64,000 bases of DNA from Geomonas oryzae (GCF_004117875.1 NZ_RAHW01000002.1:434001-498000), one strand, 5' to 3'; shown: positions 50,391 through 59,949, counted from the stretch's first letter. Translations and numbers: made by a program. The notes: generated from the letters alone by a model not told the origin.

Positions 50391-51578
50391 TTAGTCCATC
50401 TTGACGGGTACTTTCGCCTTGAGGACGAACTTGCCGTCTTTTACGTACAGGAGGGACAGCGGGCTCTTGATCGGCTCGCGGTTTGCCTGCATGCTGATGG
50501 TGCCGGAAACACCTTCGAACTTCTTGGTCTGTGCCAGAGCGGTCTTGAAGGTTTTCGCGTCAACGCTGTTAGCACGCTTCATGGAGTCGACGAGGAGCAT
50601 CACAGCGTCGTAGCCCTGGGCGTCGAAGAGGCCCGGGAGCTCGCCGTTGTGCTTGGCTTTGAACGCCTCGATGAACTTGGCGGTAGCCGGGGATGCCTGC
50701 TCGGTGGAGAAGCCGAGAGCGGACATGGAGCCCTCGACGGCCGGGCCGCCCAGCTCGATGAATTTCGGGGAGAACAGGCCGTCGCCGCCGAACATCGGAG
50801 CCTTGAGGCCCTGCTTGCGCGCTTCCTTCATGATGAGGGCGCCTTCGGTGTAGTAGCCGGAGAACAGGATGACGTCCGGCTTCTTAGCCTTGATGTTGGT
50901 GATCTGGGCGGAGAAGTCCTTGTCGCCGTCCTTCACTTTCTCGTCAGCTACGATCTTGATGGACGGAACCTTGGCAGCCGCGTCGCGGAAGGTCTGGGAG
51001 AGACCCACGGAGTAGTCGTTGTTGTCGGAGGTCACGATGGCAACCTTCTTGAAGCCGAGGTCTTTCGCGAAGTACTCGATGCAGGCGGGAATCGCGATGG
51101 AGTCGAGCAGGGTGTCGCGGAAGATGTAGTCGCCTACCTCAACTACGCCCGGGCCGGTAGCGCCGGCGGAGAGGAGGACTACGCCTGCTTTCTGTGCGAT
51201 CGGAGCGGCAACCTTGGTGATGCCGGTGGTCGGGTCGCCGACGATGGCGGTGACGTTGTCGCGGGAGATGAACTTCTGGGTAACAGAAGCGCCTTCCTGC
51301 TTGTCGCCGCGGTTATCAGCCTCGACGATCTCGATCTTCTTGCCGAGAACGCCGCCGGCAGCGTTGACCTCGTCGGCAGCCATCTTCATGCCTTCGAGAG
51401 TCGGCTTGCCGAACATGGCGACGTCGCCGGTGAGGGCGCCGAGGAAGCCGATCTTCACGGTGTTGCCGGCCGGCTTAGCAGCCTCGGGTGCAGCGGCCTC
51501 TTCCTTCTTCTTGCAGCCGAACGCGCCGACTGCGAGCATTGCGACGAGAAGCAATGCGCTCATCTTCTTAAAGCTCAT
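50391..51578 (-). CDS. LivK-like branched-chain amino-acid binding lipoprotein
   Basis: The 395-residue protein has a lipoprotein signal (LLLVAMLAVGAFGCKKKEE), lipidated at about Cys22, and a type I periplasmic-binding fold (VKIGFLGALTGDVAMFGKP; GMKMAADEVNAAGGVLGKKIE; VVLLSAGATGPGVVEVG). It captures branched-chain or related amino acids in the periplasm. No permease or ATPase genes are adjacent, so it may serve the livHMGF genes at 37.6-40.9 kb. The start has an AGGAGG site. TTGACA-type promoter elements lie upstream (51600-51680), and a strong terminator follows. Confidence 0.94.
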   Translation of the reverse strand: MSFKKMSALLLVAMLAVGAFGCKKKEEAAAPEAAKPAGNTVKIGFLGALTGDVAMFGKPTLEGMKMAADEVNAAGGVLGKKIEIVEADNRGDKQEGASVTQKFISRDNVTAIVGDPTTGITKVAAPIAQKAGVVLLSAGATGPGVVEVGDYIFRDTLLDSIAIPACIEYFAKDLGFKKVAIVTSDNNDYSVGLSQTFRDAAAKVPSIKIVADEKVKDGDKDFSAQITNIKAKKPDVILFSGYYTEGALIMKEARKQGLKAPMFGGDGLFSPKFIELGGPAVEGSMSALGFSTEQASPATAKFIEAFKAKHNGELPGLFDAQGYDAVMLLVDSMKRANSVDAKTFKTALAQTKKFEGVSGTISMQANREPIKSPLSLLYVKDGKFVLKAKVPVKMD

Positions 51579-51679
51579 GCAAGTACCTCCTTAGTTTGGT
51601 TGATTACATTGTGCCAAGCTACAGTACGTCAACAGAGTCTAGTAGTCACTATACCTTTGTCAAGACAGTGACATTGAAT

Positions 51680-51716
51680 ATTCCCTCCCCGGCACAGGTT
51701 GTACCGGGGAGGGATT
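51680..51716 (-). terminator. Hairpin downstream of the porin gene
   Basis: ATTCCCTCCCCGG (51680-51692) pairs with CCGGGGAGGGAT (51704-51715). The T run on the minus strand is short and broken (AATATT), so it may be a weak terminator or mRNA end-protecting stem. Confidence 0.6.
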
Positions 51717-51721
51717 ATGAA

Positions 51722-53083
51722 CTAGAAGCTGTAGTTAACGAGGGCTTTCATGTCCCAGAGGTTGTCGGAGCCTTTAGCGAAGTAATCACCCACGACGAGA
51801 TAGCCACCGCGTGCACCCAGGGTGACGTTCGGGGAGACCTTGTAGTAGCACTCGGCGTTGAACTCGGTACCGAGGTAGTTGCTGTCGCCTGCATGCCTTG
51901 CAACGCCGGTGTCCTTAGCGGTAGCGGCGAAACCGACGTTAGCTGCTGCGGAGACCTTTTCGCTGAAGTCGTAGTCGTAACCGAGGGTGCCCATGATTAC
52001 GCCTTCGTTGTTGTTGTTCACGTCGTAGATCAGGGCGTTGTCGATGGTGGTCGCCCACTTGTCACGGCCGAGCATGATCATCTCGGAGTCGTAGAACTGG
52101 CCGCCCTCGGTAGCAAAGTCCCCACCGTTGGTGGCTACGTAGAAGGCATCCTTGCCGCCGGAAACGTAGAGGAAGTTGGTGCGAGCGGTACCGCCGGCGA
52201 GAGCCATTTTAGCGCCCAGGTTGAAGGCATAACCTTTTGCGTCCATGTCAGCAGTGAGGTCGCCGAACTGCTTGGCAGCGAAGCCGCTGAGAGAAACCGG
52301 GCCGATCACACCTTCAGCATTGATCCCAAGGGTATGAACCTTGGTGTCGTTTTTGGTGGTCACAGTAGACGCGGGGACGAAGTTGGCGTTGTCGAGGAAA
52401 ATCGGGTTGCCGTTGGCATCGACACCGGCAACATCGCCAGTGGCGTCGATGGTGGTGGAGTTGGTGCGGTTGTCCTTGATGAAGTAGTAAGCGGCACCGA
52501 CCTTGAAGTTTTTGCTGACGCTGTACTTGGCGTCGAGGGAGACCATGTCCTCGGTGTTGTCGCCAAGAACGTTGCCTTTATCGTTGAAACGGAAGAAACC
52601 GGCAGACACGCTCGCGTTGGAGTAGTCATGCGAAACAAGGATACCAGCCATGTCGGCATCGAACAGAATGCCTTTGAGGGAGTCGGTGTTCGGCATCATA
52701 CCGATTTTGGCGTTGATGGAGGGGTAGTTCAGGTCCAGATAGATGTTCTTGGTCTCCATGTTGACGGTGTCGGCACCAAGGGCGCCGCCGCCGCCGCGCG
52801 CGTTCACGTAGGAGCTGTTGCCCCAGTAGTTGTAGTCGAACTCGAACTTGGTAACCAGTTTGACATGGTCGTCGGCTTTCGCGGTGTAACCCAGACGCAT
52901 GCGCTGAACGAAAAAGTTTGCGGTATCAGAGTTTTTTTCTACGACCCCGGTGCTGGCAAAGTTGCCGGTGTCGAAGAAGGTGGTGAACGAGCCGGTGAAC
53001 TGGTTCTCCAGAGCGAGAGCCGGGACTGCGGATGCTGCGGTGAGAGCTGCTGCTACTGCAACTACAAGCTTCTTGTTCTTCAT
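51722..53083 (-). CDS. Outer-membrane beta-barrel porin
   Basis: The 453-residue protein has a signal peptide (LVVAVAAALTAASAVPALA) and a mature part with alternating amphipathic strands (TANFFVQRMRLGYTAKADDHVKLVTKFEFDYNY, quoted as VKLVTKFEFDYNY) ending in aromatic VNYSF, the usual C-terminal Phe for barrel assembly. It is rich in Asp, Asn and Gly with few Cys or Trp. It resembles Geobacter putative porins of about 450 residues. The substrate is unknown; its neighbours handle amino acids. It probably forms a single-gene unit with its own promoter in 53084-53200. Confidence 0.85.
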   Translation of the reverse strand: MKNKKLVVAVAAALTAASAVPALALENQFTGSFTTFFDTGNFASTGVVEKNSDTANFFVQRMRLGYTAKADDHVKLVTKFEFDYNYWGNSSYVNARGGGGALGADTVNMETKNIYLDLNYPSINAKIGMMPNTDSLKGILFDADMAGILVSHDYSNASVSAGFFRFNDKGNVLGDNTEDMVSLDAKYSVSKNFKVGAAYYFIKDNRTNSTTIDATGDVAGVDANGNPIFLDNANFVPASTVTTKNDTKVHTLGINAEGVIGPVSLSGFAAKQFGDLTADMDAKGYAFNLGAKMALAGGTARTNFLYVSGGKDAFYVATNGGDFATEGGQFYDSEMIMLGRDKWATTIDNALIYDVNNNNEGVIMGTLGYDYDFSEKVSAAANVGFAATAKDTGVARHAGDSNYLGTEFNAECYYKVSPNVTLGARGGYLVVGDYFAKGSDNLWDMKALVNYSF

Positions 53084-53200
53084 TACTGCCTCCTCGTTGT
53101 TTTAGTGAATTGCAATTCCAGCTTGTGAAACGGTGCTACGGTAAGTCAGAAAAAGACCTATCACCCCTTTCCTGTTGCTGAAGTAAATTACACCGGATAC

Positions 53201-53231
53201 AAAAACTGGCCCCTACTGACGCAGGGGCCAG
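53201..53231 (-). terminator. Terminator of the polar amino-acid ABC operon
   Basis: CTGGCCCC (53206-53213) and GGGGCCAG (53224-53231) form the stem; on the minus strand five Ts follow (plus 53201-53205). Confidence 0.88.
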
Positions 53232-53236
53232 CGAAA

Positions 53237-53959
53237 TTACAATATCTGGCTCAGGAACAACTTGGCGCGCTCGTGCGTTGGCTGCGTGAAGAAGTGCTCT
53301 GGCGTCCCCTCCTCCACGATGCGACCGGCGTCCATGAAAATGACGCGGTCCGCCACTTCGCGCGCGAAACCCATCTCGTGCGTCACAACGGCCATGGTCA
53401 TGCCTTCTTTAGCAAGATCCTTCATGACGTCGAGAACCTCACCGATCATCTCCGGGTCGAGCGCAGAAGTCGGCTCGTCGAAGAGCATCAGTTTCGGCTC
53501 CATGGCGAGCGAACGCGCGATAGCAACACGCTGCTGCTGACCGCCCGAGAGCTTGCCCGGGTAGGACTTCGCCTTGGAAGCAAGGCCCACGCGCTCGAGA
53601 AGCGCCATCGCCTTCTCCTCCGCCTCATGCCTGGAGCGCTTGCGCACCACGATCTGGGCGAGGGTCAGGTTGTCGAGCACGGTCTTGTGCGGGAACAGGT
53701 TGAAGGACTGGAAAACCATCCCCACCTCTTCACGCACCTTGGTGATGTCCGTCTTCGGGTCGTAGAGATCCATGCCGTCGACGACGATGGTGCCGCGGTC
53801 GATTTCCTCGAGACGGTTGATGGAACGAAGCAGCGTGGACTTCCCGGACCCGGAAGGGCCGATGATGACCACCTTTTCGCCGTCGTACACATCCAGGGAG
53901 ACCCGGTCAAGGGCGCGGAACGACCCGTAGACCTTGATGATCTCCTTTGCCTCTACCAT
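53237..53959 (-). CDS. Polar amino-acid ABC transporter ATPase (GlnQ-like)
   Basis: The 240-residue ATPase has Walker [11 protein letters not shown]-loop [12 protein letters not shown], signature LSGGQQQR, Walker [14 protein letters not shown] and switch VTHEMGFA, the GlnQ/ArtP pattern. ATG 53959 is chosen, giving the typical 240-residue length; GTG 53989 upstream overlaps the permease gene. It works with the permease and binding protein encoded upstream. Confidence 0.95.
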   Translation of the reverse strand: MVEAKEIIKVYGSFRALDRVSLDVYDGEKVVIIGPSGSGKSTLLRSINRLEEIDRGTIVVDGMDLYDPKTDITKVREEVGMVFQSFNLFPHKTVLDNLTLAQIVVRKRSRHEAEEKAMALLERVGLASKAKSYPGKLSGGQQQRVAIARSLAMEPKLMLFDEPTSALDPEMIGEVLDVMKDLAKEGMTMAVVTHEMGFAREVADRVIFMDAGRIVEEGTPEHFFTQPTHERAKLFLSQIL

Positions 53960-53969
53960 TTTCCTGCGG

Positions 53970-54755
53970 TTATTTGTTGACACTGACACGCTCCTCCATA
54001 ACGCCGATGATCTTCGAGAAGAACAAGGTGATGATCAGGTAAATCAGCGCGATGACCGTGTAGGTCTCGAAATAGGTGAAGGATTCGGAGGCGTACTCGC
54101 GGCCCCGACGCAAAAGGTCGGCAACTGCGATGATGGAGACGAGCGAAGAGTCCTTCAAGAGTGCGATGAACTCGTTGCCCACCGGCGGCAGGATGACCTT
54201 GACCGCCTGCGGCAGAATGACATGGATCATGGCCTGACGGCCGTTCATCCCCAGGGAAAGGGCCGCCTCGCGCTGCCCCTTGGCGATCGACTCGATCCCC
54301 GCACGGACCACCTCGCCCATATACGCGCCATAGCAAACGGCCATGGCGATAATGGCGGAAAGGATGGCGGGGACCTTCACGATATTGCCTAGTGCATAGT
54401 AGATATAGAAGATCTGCACCAAAAGCGGGATCCCGCGGATGATCTCGACATAGAGGGAAGCGATGCCGTTGAAGAAGCGGTTCTTGGAGATCCGGCCCAA
54501 ACCGGTGATGAGGCCGATGACGATGGCCAGAAGGATCGCCCCGAGGGTCACCTTGAAGGTAACTGCGATGCCGTCGGGAACGAACTTGAGAATCTCGAGG
54601 TACGGGTCGGGTTTTGTGTAAGCGAGGTAAGAGATGGTGCCGATGGCGCCAAAGAACGCGATGCGCCACGCGGTGAAGAGGCCGCGGTCGCTCTTACGGG
54701 GGATGGCCGCGCCGTCCCCTACATCAATGATCTGCTTCTTTGCTTCAATACTCAT
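53970..54755 (-). CDS. Polar amino-acid ABC transporter permease (GlnP-like)
   Basis: The 261-residue permease has a soluble N-terminal extension of about 30 residues and then about five helices with the His/Glu/Gln-family motif [22 protein letters not shown] and the [24 protein letters not shown] loop that contacts the ATPase. It ends about ten bases before the ATPase start. The binding-protein gene is upstream, separated by a hairpin. Confidence 0.94.
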   Translation of the reverse strand: MSIEAKKQIIDVGDGAAIPRKSDRGLFTAWRIAFFGAIGTISYLAYTKPDPYLEILKFVPDGIAVTFKVTLGAILLAIVIGLITGLGRISKNRFFNGIASLYVEIIRGIPLLVQIFYIYYALGNIVKVPAILSAIIAMAVCYGAYMGEVVRAGIESIAKGQREAALSLGMNGRQAMIHVILPQAVKVILPPVGNEFIALLKDSSLVSIIAVADLLRRGREYASESFTYFETYTVIALIYLIITLFFSKIIGVMEERVSVNK

Positions 54756-54837
54756 GCTTTCTTCTGACCGTCCTGCGCCGGCATATCTTGTCGGCTTGTG
54801 TATTTGCTGCTAAGACCCTGCCTACCATTAATCGAAG

Positions 54838-54891
54838 AAAGCTCCTGCGGAAGCGGCCCAGCCGTGGGCCATTCATTCCGCAGGAGCTTTT
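54838..54891 (-). terminator. Hairpin between binding-protein and permease genes
   Basis: AAAGCTCCTGCGGAA (54838-54852) is complementary to TTCCGCAGGAGCTTT (54876-54890) around a loop with a smaller GGCCCA/TGGGCC stem. No strong T run follows on the minus strand. Such hairpins often protect the abundant binding-protein mRNA and reduce read-through to the permease and ATPase genes. Confidence 0.8.
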
Positions 54892-54897
54892 GAGGTG

Positions 54898-55644
54898 TTA
54901 CTTAAGCTGCCACTTCTTCTTGAGCTGTGCGTCGATTTTCTTCTTCTGGACGGCTGCGATGCCCTTGTTGAGCTGTGCGACCAGTTCCTTGTTGCCTTTC
55001 TTCACGACGATACCGTAGGCTTCCTTGGTGAAGGACTTGCCGACGATCTTGAACTTGCTGCTGTACTCTTTCTTCTGCAGCGCGTAGGTGATGGCGGTCG
55101 GCTCGTCGCAGACGACACCGGCGATGCGGCCGGCAGCCATGTCCTCAAAAGCCAGGCCGACTTCGTCGTAGGTCTTAAGCTCCACGCCGGCGACCTTCTT
55201 GATCTCCATTGCGCCGGTGGTGCCGATCTGGGCGCCGAGCTTCTTGCCCTTCAGGTCAGCGATCTTGGTCCCCTTCTCAGCCTTGGGAACAACGAGGATC
55301 TGACCGATCTGTACGTAAGGAATGGTGAAATCGTACTTCGCCTGACGCTCCGGGGTGATGGTGACCGAAGAGATGATGGCGTCGTACTGACCGGCTTCAA
55401 CACCGGCGAAGATGCCGTCCCAAGCGGTGTTCTTTACGGTAACCTGGAGACCGGCCTCTTTGGCGACGGCGTTGATGAAGTCGATGTCGAAACCAACGAC
55501 CTTCTTGTTGGCATCAACAAACTCCATCGGCGGCCAGGTCGCGTCGGACGCGACGGTGATCGCCTTCTTGGGAGCGGCGAATGCCGCGGACACAACGCAG
55601 AGCCCGAGAGCCAGTACTGCAGTCATAATACGAAGTGATTTCAT
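54898..55644 (-). CDS. Polar/basic amino-acid ABC binding protein
   Basis: The 248-residue periplasmic protein has a signal peptide (IMTAVLALGLCVVSAAFA then APKK) and family-3 solute-binding features: ITVASDATWPPMEFVDANKKVVGFDIDFI (quoted in part), ISSVTITPERQAKYDFTIPYV and GAQIGTTGA. The Asp/Glu-lined site and the DAIISSVTITPER motif resemble arginine/lysine or glutamine binders; the ligand is not certain. It is the first and probably most expressed gene of its operon. The start has a GGAGG site. Confidence 0.92.
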   Translation of the reverse strand: MKSLRIMTAVLALGLCVVSAAFAAPKKAITVASDATWPPMEFVDANKKVVGFDIDFINAVAKEAGLQVTVKNTAWDGIFAGVEAGQYDAIISSVTITPERQAKYDFTIPYVQIGQILVVPKAEKGTKIADLKGKKLGAQIGTTGAMEIKKVAGVELKTYDEVGLAFEDMAAGRIAGVVCDEPTAITYALQKKEYSSKFKIVGKSFTKEAYGIVVKKGNKELVAQLNKGIAAVQKKKIDAQLKKKWQLK

Positions 55645-55840
55645 GTTTCCTCCTTAATCTGGTTTAATATTAGGCGGAGTACACCATTCAGCTTTATCGC
55701 CGCATACTTTTAAAGGTATTCCACCCTCTTGTCAACCACTTATTAATTAGGGATTGCGCTGGTTTTAAGCTCATGTTAACTTGTCATACCACAATTAAGT
55801 GAATTCAAGGTTTTATGGGGTCAAAATTACTTTGGGATCT

Positions 55841-56737
55841 GTGAAAAAAATTCGGGCCGGTATACTTCTTTTGATAACGACGTTCTTCTGGGGCGTCACC
55901 TTCACTGTGGTGAAGGACGCGATCAGTCAGGTTGACGTATTCGTTTTTCTGGCTCAGCGTTTCCTTTTTGCGACGGCGATCATGCTTCCTCTTGCCTTGT
56001 TTCGGGTCAATAAGATCAACTCCAGAACCCTTAGCCATGGCGCCATACTTGGAGTCCTGCTGTTTGCTTCTTACGCCTTCCAGACCGTGGCCCTGAAGTA
56101 CACCAGTGCATCGAATACCGGCTTTCTTACCGGACTAAGCGTCTTACTCGTGCCGATTTTCGGCGCAGCGATTTTCAGGCATTCCATCGACAGCGGCATC
56201 AGATGGGGTGTCGGTCTCGCCACGCCCGGCCTTTTCCTTCTCTGCACCGACGGCAGCCTCAGCTTCAACCGGGGTGACGTCCTAGGCGCCATATGCGGCG
56301 CCTGCGTCGCGCTGCACCTGCTTTACACGAGCCACTTCGCCCGGCATGCCGGTAACGACGTCTACCTTCTCACCACCTTGCAGCTCACCGTGGTCGGTCT
56401 GCTGAGTCTGGCCTCCGCGTCCTTTCGCGGCCAAGAGGTCTTCATCTGGCACCCGGAACTCCTCTGGACCCTGGTGGTCTGCGTTCTGATCGCCACCATC
56501 TTTGCCTTTCTGGTGCAGACCACCATGCAGAAGTTCATCAGCCCGGCCCACACCGCGCTCATCTTCTGCACCGAACCTGTCTTCGCCGCAGCCTACGCCT
56601 ATTACGCCGCCGGGGAACGGCTCGGGATCTTCGGCATGATCGGAGCGGCCCTCATCCTTGCCGGGATGATCGTTTCGGAACTGCTTCCTGACGGGACCCA
56701 GAGCGATGACGCCGTTACGGTTGCCGCAGAAGGGTGA
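55841..56737 (+). CDS. EamA/DMT-family permease
   Basis: This 298-residue membrane protein has ten helices in two EamA repeats (AGILLLITTFFWGVTFTVVK; TSASNTGFLTGLSVLLVPIF; ALIFCTEPVFAAAYAYYAAGE). The Pro/Glu pattern in the fourth and ninth helices is typical. The start is uncertain: GTG 55841 places the first helix near the N-terminus, while GTG 55799 adds 14 residues; neither has a strong site. The substrate is unknown. It precedes the aldolase-like gene on the same strand by about 107 bases. Confidence 0.85.
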   Translation: MKKIRAGILLLITTFFWGVTFTVVKDAISQVDVFVFLAQRFLFATAIMLPLALFRVNKINSRTLSHGAILGVLLFASYAFQTVALKYTSASNTGFLTGLSVLLVPIFGAAIFRHSIDSGIRWGVGLATPGLFLLCTDGSLSFNRGDVLGAICGACVALHLLYTSHFARHAGNDVYLLTTLQLTVVGLLSLASASFRGQEVFIWHPELLWTLVVCVLIATIFAFLVQTTMQKFISPAHTALIFCTEPVFAAAYAYYAAGERLGIFGMIGAALILAGMIVSELLPDGTQSDDAVTVAAEG

Positions 56738-56844
56738 ACCGGCACTTGGCTGTTGACAGAGTTTCGCGGTTGTAATAATTCTTTCAATCCGGCCAGACTT
56801 TAATCACATGCACGAGCGGCTTTGCCGCGCAAGAAGGGGAAAAC

Positions 56845-57900
56845 ATGATCAACTCGGGAGATCACAGCGAGCTCAAGCATCATTTTGCCAGCGATAACTA
56901 CGCAGGTATCTGCAGCGAAGCGTGGCAGGCGATGGCCGAGGCGAACAGCGGGCTCGCCAGCTCCTACGGGGACGACCGCTGGACCGCACAGGCGTGCGAG
57001 AAGATCCGTGAAGTGTTCGAGAAGGACTGCGAGGTCTTTTTCGTTTTCAACGGCACCGCGGCCAACTCTCTCGCCCTTGCCTCTTTGTGCCAGTCATACC
57101 ACTCCATCGTCTGCCACGAGATGGCGCACATCGAAACCGACGAGTGCGGCGCCACCGAGTTCTTCTCGAACGGCACCAAGGTGCTGCTGGTTCCGGGCGA
57201 AAACGGCAAGATCAACCTTGATGCCGTCGAGCATACCATCACGAAACGGAGCGACATCCACTACCCGAAGGCCCGTGCCCTGAGCATCACCCAGGCGACC
57301 GAGCTCGGGACGCTCTATTCTCTCGAGGAGCTGCAGGGGATCGGGGAGCTGGCCAAGAAGTACAACCTGAGAGTGCATATGGACGGCGCACGGTTCGCGA
57401 ACGCCGTGGCGTCCATGAACGTCGCCCCCAAGGAGATCAGCTGGCAGGCAGGGGTCGACGTCCTTACCTTCGGGGGGACCAAGAACGGCTTCGCCGTGGG
57501 TGAAGCGGTGGTCTTCTTCAACAAGGAACTCGCCCACGAATTCGATTACCGCTGCAAGCAGGCCGGGCAACTCGCCTCGAAGATGCGCTTTCTCACCGCC
57601 CCCTGGATCGGCATGCTCGACAGCGGAGCGTGGCTCAGGAACGCGGCCCACGCCAACAGCTGTGCGAGGCTCCTCGCCAACGAGATCAAGAAGATCCCCC
57701 AGGTGCGTATCATGTTCGAAAGCCAGGCCAACTCGGTGTTTCTGGAAATGGCACCGGAAGCGTTGGAAGCCCTGCGCGCCAAGGGTTGGCACTTCTACAC
57801 CTTCATAGGCTCCGGTGGCGCCCGGTTCATGTGCTCCTGGGACACCAAGGTCGAAGAAGTCGCCCGGCTCGTCGCCGACATCAAGGCCTCGGTCGCCTGA
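56845..57900 (+). CDS. Threonine aldolase/beta-eliminating lyase-family PLP enzyme
   Basis: The 351-residue enzyme belongs to the aspartate-aminotransferase fold group with low-specificity L-threonine aldolase: FASDNYAGICSEAWQAMAEAN and YGDDRWT near the N-terminus, FNGTAANSLALAS, and LRVHMDGARFANAV with the cofactor Asp. The Schiff-base Lys lies in FGGTKNGFA at about residue 212. It would cleave threonine or other beta-hydroxy amino acids to glycine and an aldehyde. Length matches. It has a strong terminator downstream. Confidence 0.92.
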   Translation: MINSGDHSELKHHFASDNYAGICSEAWQAMAEANSGLASSYGDDRWTAQACEKIREVFEKDCEVFFVFNGTAANSLALASLCQSYHSIVCHEMAHIETDECGATEFFSNGTKVLLVPGENGKINLDAVEHTITKRSDIHYPKARALSITQATELGTLYSLEELQGIGELAKKYNLRVHMDGARFANAVASMNVAPKEISWQAGVDVLTFGGTKNGFAVGEAVVFFNKELAHEFDYRCKQAGQLASKMRFLTAPWIGMLDSGAWLRNAAHANSCARLLANEIKKIPQVRIMFESQANSVFLEMAPEALEALRAKGWHFYTFIGSGGARFMCSWDTKVEEVARLVADIKASVA

Positions 57901-57914
57901 TCCTCCATAAAGCC

Positions 57915-57950
57915 AGAAGGGACGCCGTTTGTTTCGGCGTCCCTTCTTTT
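57915..57950 (+). terminator. Terminator of the threonine-aldolase-like gene
   Basis: AGAAGGGACGCCG (57915-57927) pairs with CGGCGTCCCTTCT followed by four Ts. Confidence 0.88.
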
Positions 57951-58018
57951 GTTCATACACCCCGCAGCGCTTTCCCCTTCATACCGCCCCCTAGCTTAGA
58001 AAGAACATCTGCAAAACT

Positions 58019-58250
58019 GGGACATTTAAGGACGAATCTGTCGAGTTTTGGAAAAAGTTGTCAGATTAGAGCCCAAATCTATCAACTTTTTGGAAAACTC
58101 GTCAGATTAGAGCACAAATCTGTCAACTTTTTGGAAAACTCGTCAGATTAGAGCCCGAATCTGTCAGCTTTTTAAAAAACTCGTCAGATTAGAGCCCAAA
58201 TCTATCAGCTTTTCGAAAAAGTCGTCACATTTCGGTCAAAGCCTATCGTC
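58019..58250. repeat. Tandem array, exact 41-bp period
   Basis: Four well-conserved copies start at 58060, 58101, 58142 and 58183. A degenerate copy precedes them at 58019 and a decayed one begins at 58224; all spacings are exactly 41 bp. Each unit begins GTCAGATTAGAGC, contains an inverted repeat (AGATT-N7-AATCT, extended to CAGATT/AATCTG in two copies) and ends in an A/T-rich CTTTTTGGAAAACTC-like segment. The unit is not a multiple of three and no gene reads through. It lies between two convergent genes. Confidence 0.92.
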
Positions 58251-58297
58251 ATCTCAGGGGGCACCGAGTCGAGAGGGAGAGGTACCAGAAAACTAGC

Positions 58298-59095
58298 TCA
58301 ACTATCCCCCTGCTCAAAATCCAACTGGTGCGCTCTGGTGAAGTAGCGCCGGTAGCCCTGCAGGACTATAAGGTAGGCGGTTATGGCCACGGCTCCGGTG
58401 ATGGCGCACATGATCGCAACCTGGTAACGCACCGCCACCATCGGTTCCGTCCCGGAGAGGATCTGCCCTGTCATCATTCCCGGCAGCGAGACGATTCCCA
58501 TCGCTGCCATGGTGTTGACCGTGGGCATGATAGCCGCCTTGAAGGCGTTTCTAAGCGCAGGCTTCGACGACTGGCGTGCGCTCGCCCCCAGACAGAGGGC
58601 GGTCTCGATCTCCTCGCGTCGCTCCCGCATCTCGGCCCCGAGACGCTCCGCCGCGAGGCTCGCCCCGTTCATAGAATTGCCGATAATCATCCCGGCCAGC
58701 GGGATAAGGTAGCGCGGGTCGTACCAGGGCGAGTAATGCACCACGAGGGTGCAAAACAGAAAGGTGACGCTGCCGCAGCCGATGAGGAGCGAGACGCCGA
58801 CCACGCGGTAAAAACGCGGCACCTTCGTTTTGATGCGGCCGCCTATCACCTGCAGGGAGAAGACTCCCATCAGAAGCAGTATGGCGAGAACCGGCAACGG
58901 ACTCTTCACCGCGAAAATGAAATGCAGCAGATAGCCAACGGCAAGAAGCTGAAAGACCATGCGCAAGGAAGCCCACAGCATCTGCCCTTCCTGCCCTATC
59001 CTCTTCAACCGGGCGAGCACCACCGCAACGATGACCAAGCCGTAAGCCGCGAGCAAGTCCAGCAGGCTTAAATTCACCAGTCCCTGATTGTCCAT
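58298..59095 (-). CDS. FetB-like ABC permease (putative metal exporter)
   Basis: The 265-residue membrane protein of the UPF0014/FetB family has about six to seven helices (LSLLDLLAAYGLVIVAVVLA; ASLRMVFQLLAVGYLLHFIF; VNTMAAMGIVSLPGMMTGQI, each quoted in part). The region MIIGNSMNGASLAAERLGAEMRERREEIETALCLGA (quoted as MIIGNSMNGASLA) is the family hallmark. In E. coli FetAB exports iron. Metal specificity here is not shown. It starts immediately after the ATPase stop codon. Confidence 0.9.
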   Translation of the reverse strand: MDNQGLVNLSLLDLLAAYGLVIVAVVLARLKRIGQEGQMLWASLRMVFQLLAVGYLLHFIFAVKSPLPVLAILLLMGVFSLQVIGGRIKTKVPRFYRVVGVSLLIGCGSVTFLFCTLVVHYSPWYDPRYLIPLAGMIIGNSMNGASLAAERLGAEMRERREEIETALCLGASARQSSKPALRNAFKAAIMPTVNTMAAMGIVSLPGMMTGQILSGTEPMVAVRYQVAIMCAITGAVAITAYLIVLQGYRRYFTRAHQLDFEQGDS

Positions 59096-59863
59096 TTACC
59101 CCTCCTGATCGAGCGGTTCAGAGAGAAAGGCCCTCAATGCCGCCGTATTCGGGTGAGCCAGGAGTTCGGCGGCCCTTCCCTCTTCAAGGATGCGCCCCGC
59201 CTCAAGGTAGAAACAGTAGTCGGCAACCTTTTGCGTCAGACGCAGATCATGCGTCACCATGATCATGGTGATGCTCTTCCCGTGGCTGATTTCTCGCAGG
59301 GTAGACGCCAGTTCGTCCGACGTTCTGCGATCGAGTGCACTCGTCGGCTCGTCCAAAAGAATAACTTGAGGTTTGGTGATCAAAGCCCGCGCAACCCCGA
59401 CCCTTTGCTGCTGCCCAAGGCTCAAGGAACGGGCGTTTCGCTCCAGCAGTCCCGGGTCCAGCTTGGCGGACGACAACACATCCAGCACATCGGCGCTGCC
59501 AGCCTCGGGAGGAGTCGTCTGCCGATATTTGAAGGGCATCTGCAGGTTGTCCAGGACCGTCCCGTCGAACATGAAAGGCTTCTGCGGCACGAGAGCAACC
59601 AGGCGCCTAAGTTCAAGGGGGTCAAGCGTCGCTATATCCTTTCCGTCAAGTTCGATGCGCCCTTCACCGGGCTCGGTCAGGCGGTTGATCAGGCGGATGA
59701 GGGTACTCTTGCCGCCACCGGAAGGGCCGATGATGGCGGTGATTTGGCCGGGCTTCGCGCAAAAGGAAACGGAATCGAGCAACCGCACGCGTCCACCATC
59801 GGACCGCCGCCCGAAATACGACACATTTGTCAGTTGAATCGAACAAACGGGGAAACTGTCCAC
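59096..59863 (-). CDS. FetA-like ABC ATPase
   Basis: The 255-residue ATPase has Walker A GPSGGGKST, Q-loop LVPQKPFMFDG, signature LSLGQQQR (Leu in place of the second Gly side), Walker [14 protein letters not shown] and switch VTHDLRLTQ. It belongs to the YbbL/FetA group paired with FetB permeases. The GTG start has an AAGGAAGGAG site. The recG terminator lies immediately upstream. Confidence 0.9.
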   Translation of the reverse strand: MDSFPVCSIQLTNVSYFGRRSDGGRVRLLDSVSFCAKPGQITAIIGPSGGGKSTLIRLINRLTEPGEGRIELDGKDIATLDPLELRRLVALVPQKPFMFDGTVLDNLQMPFKYRQTTPPEAGSADVLDVLSSAKLDPGLLERNARSLSLGQQQRVGVARALITKPQVILLDEPTSALDRRTSDELASTLREISHGKSITMIMVTHDLRLTQKVADYCFYLEAGRILEEGRAAELLAHPNTAALRAFLSEPLDQEG

Positions 59864-59883
59864 AGCTTTCTCCTTCCTTACAG

Positions 59884-59915
59884 AAAAAGCACGGAGTGCG
59901 GCGCACCGTGCTTTT
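59884..59915 (-). terminator. Terminator of recG
   Basis: AAAAGCACGG and CCGTGCTTTT form a ten-bp stem around GTGC/GCAC. On the minus strand five Ts follow. It lies between recG and the ribosome binding site of the FetA-like gene. Confidence 0.9.
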
Positions 59916-59949
59916 CAAACCTCATCGTCAATGTCATCTCTCGGTGAGA

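Noticed and set aside
51596..53128. 510-codon plus-strand open frame opposite the porin gene
   Set aside because: Antisense of the porin, which has a signal peptide and a C-terminal Phe; the shadow frame has no recognisable domain.
58019..58250. CRISPR array
   Set aside because: Units are directly contiguous at 41 bp without spacers and no cas genes are present.
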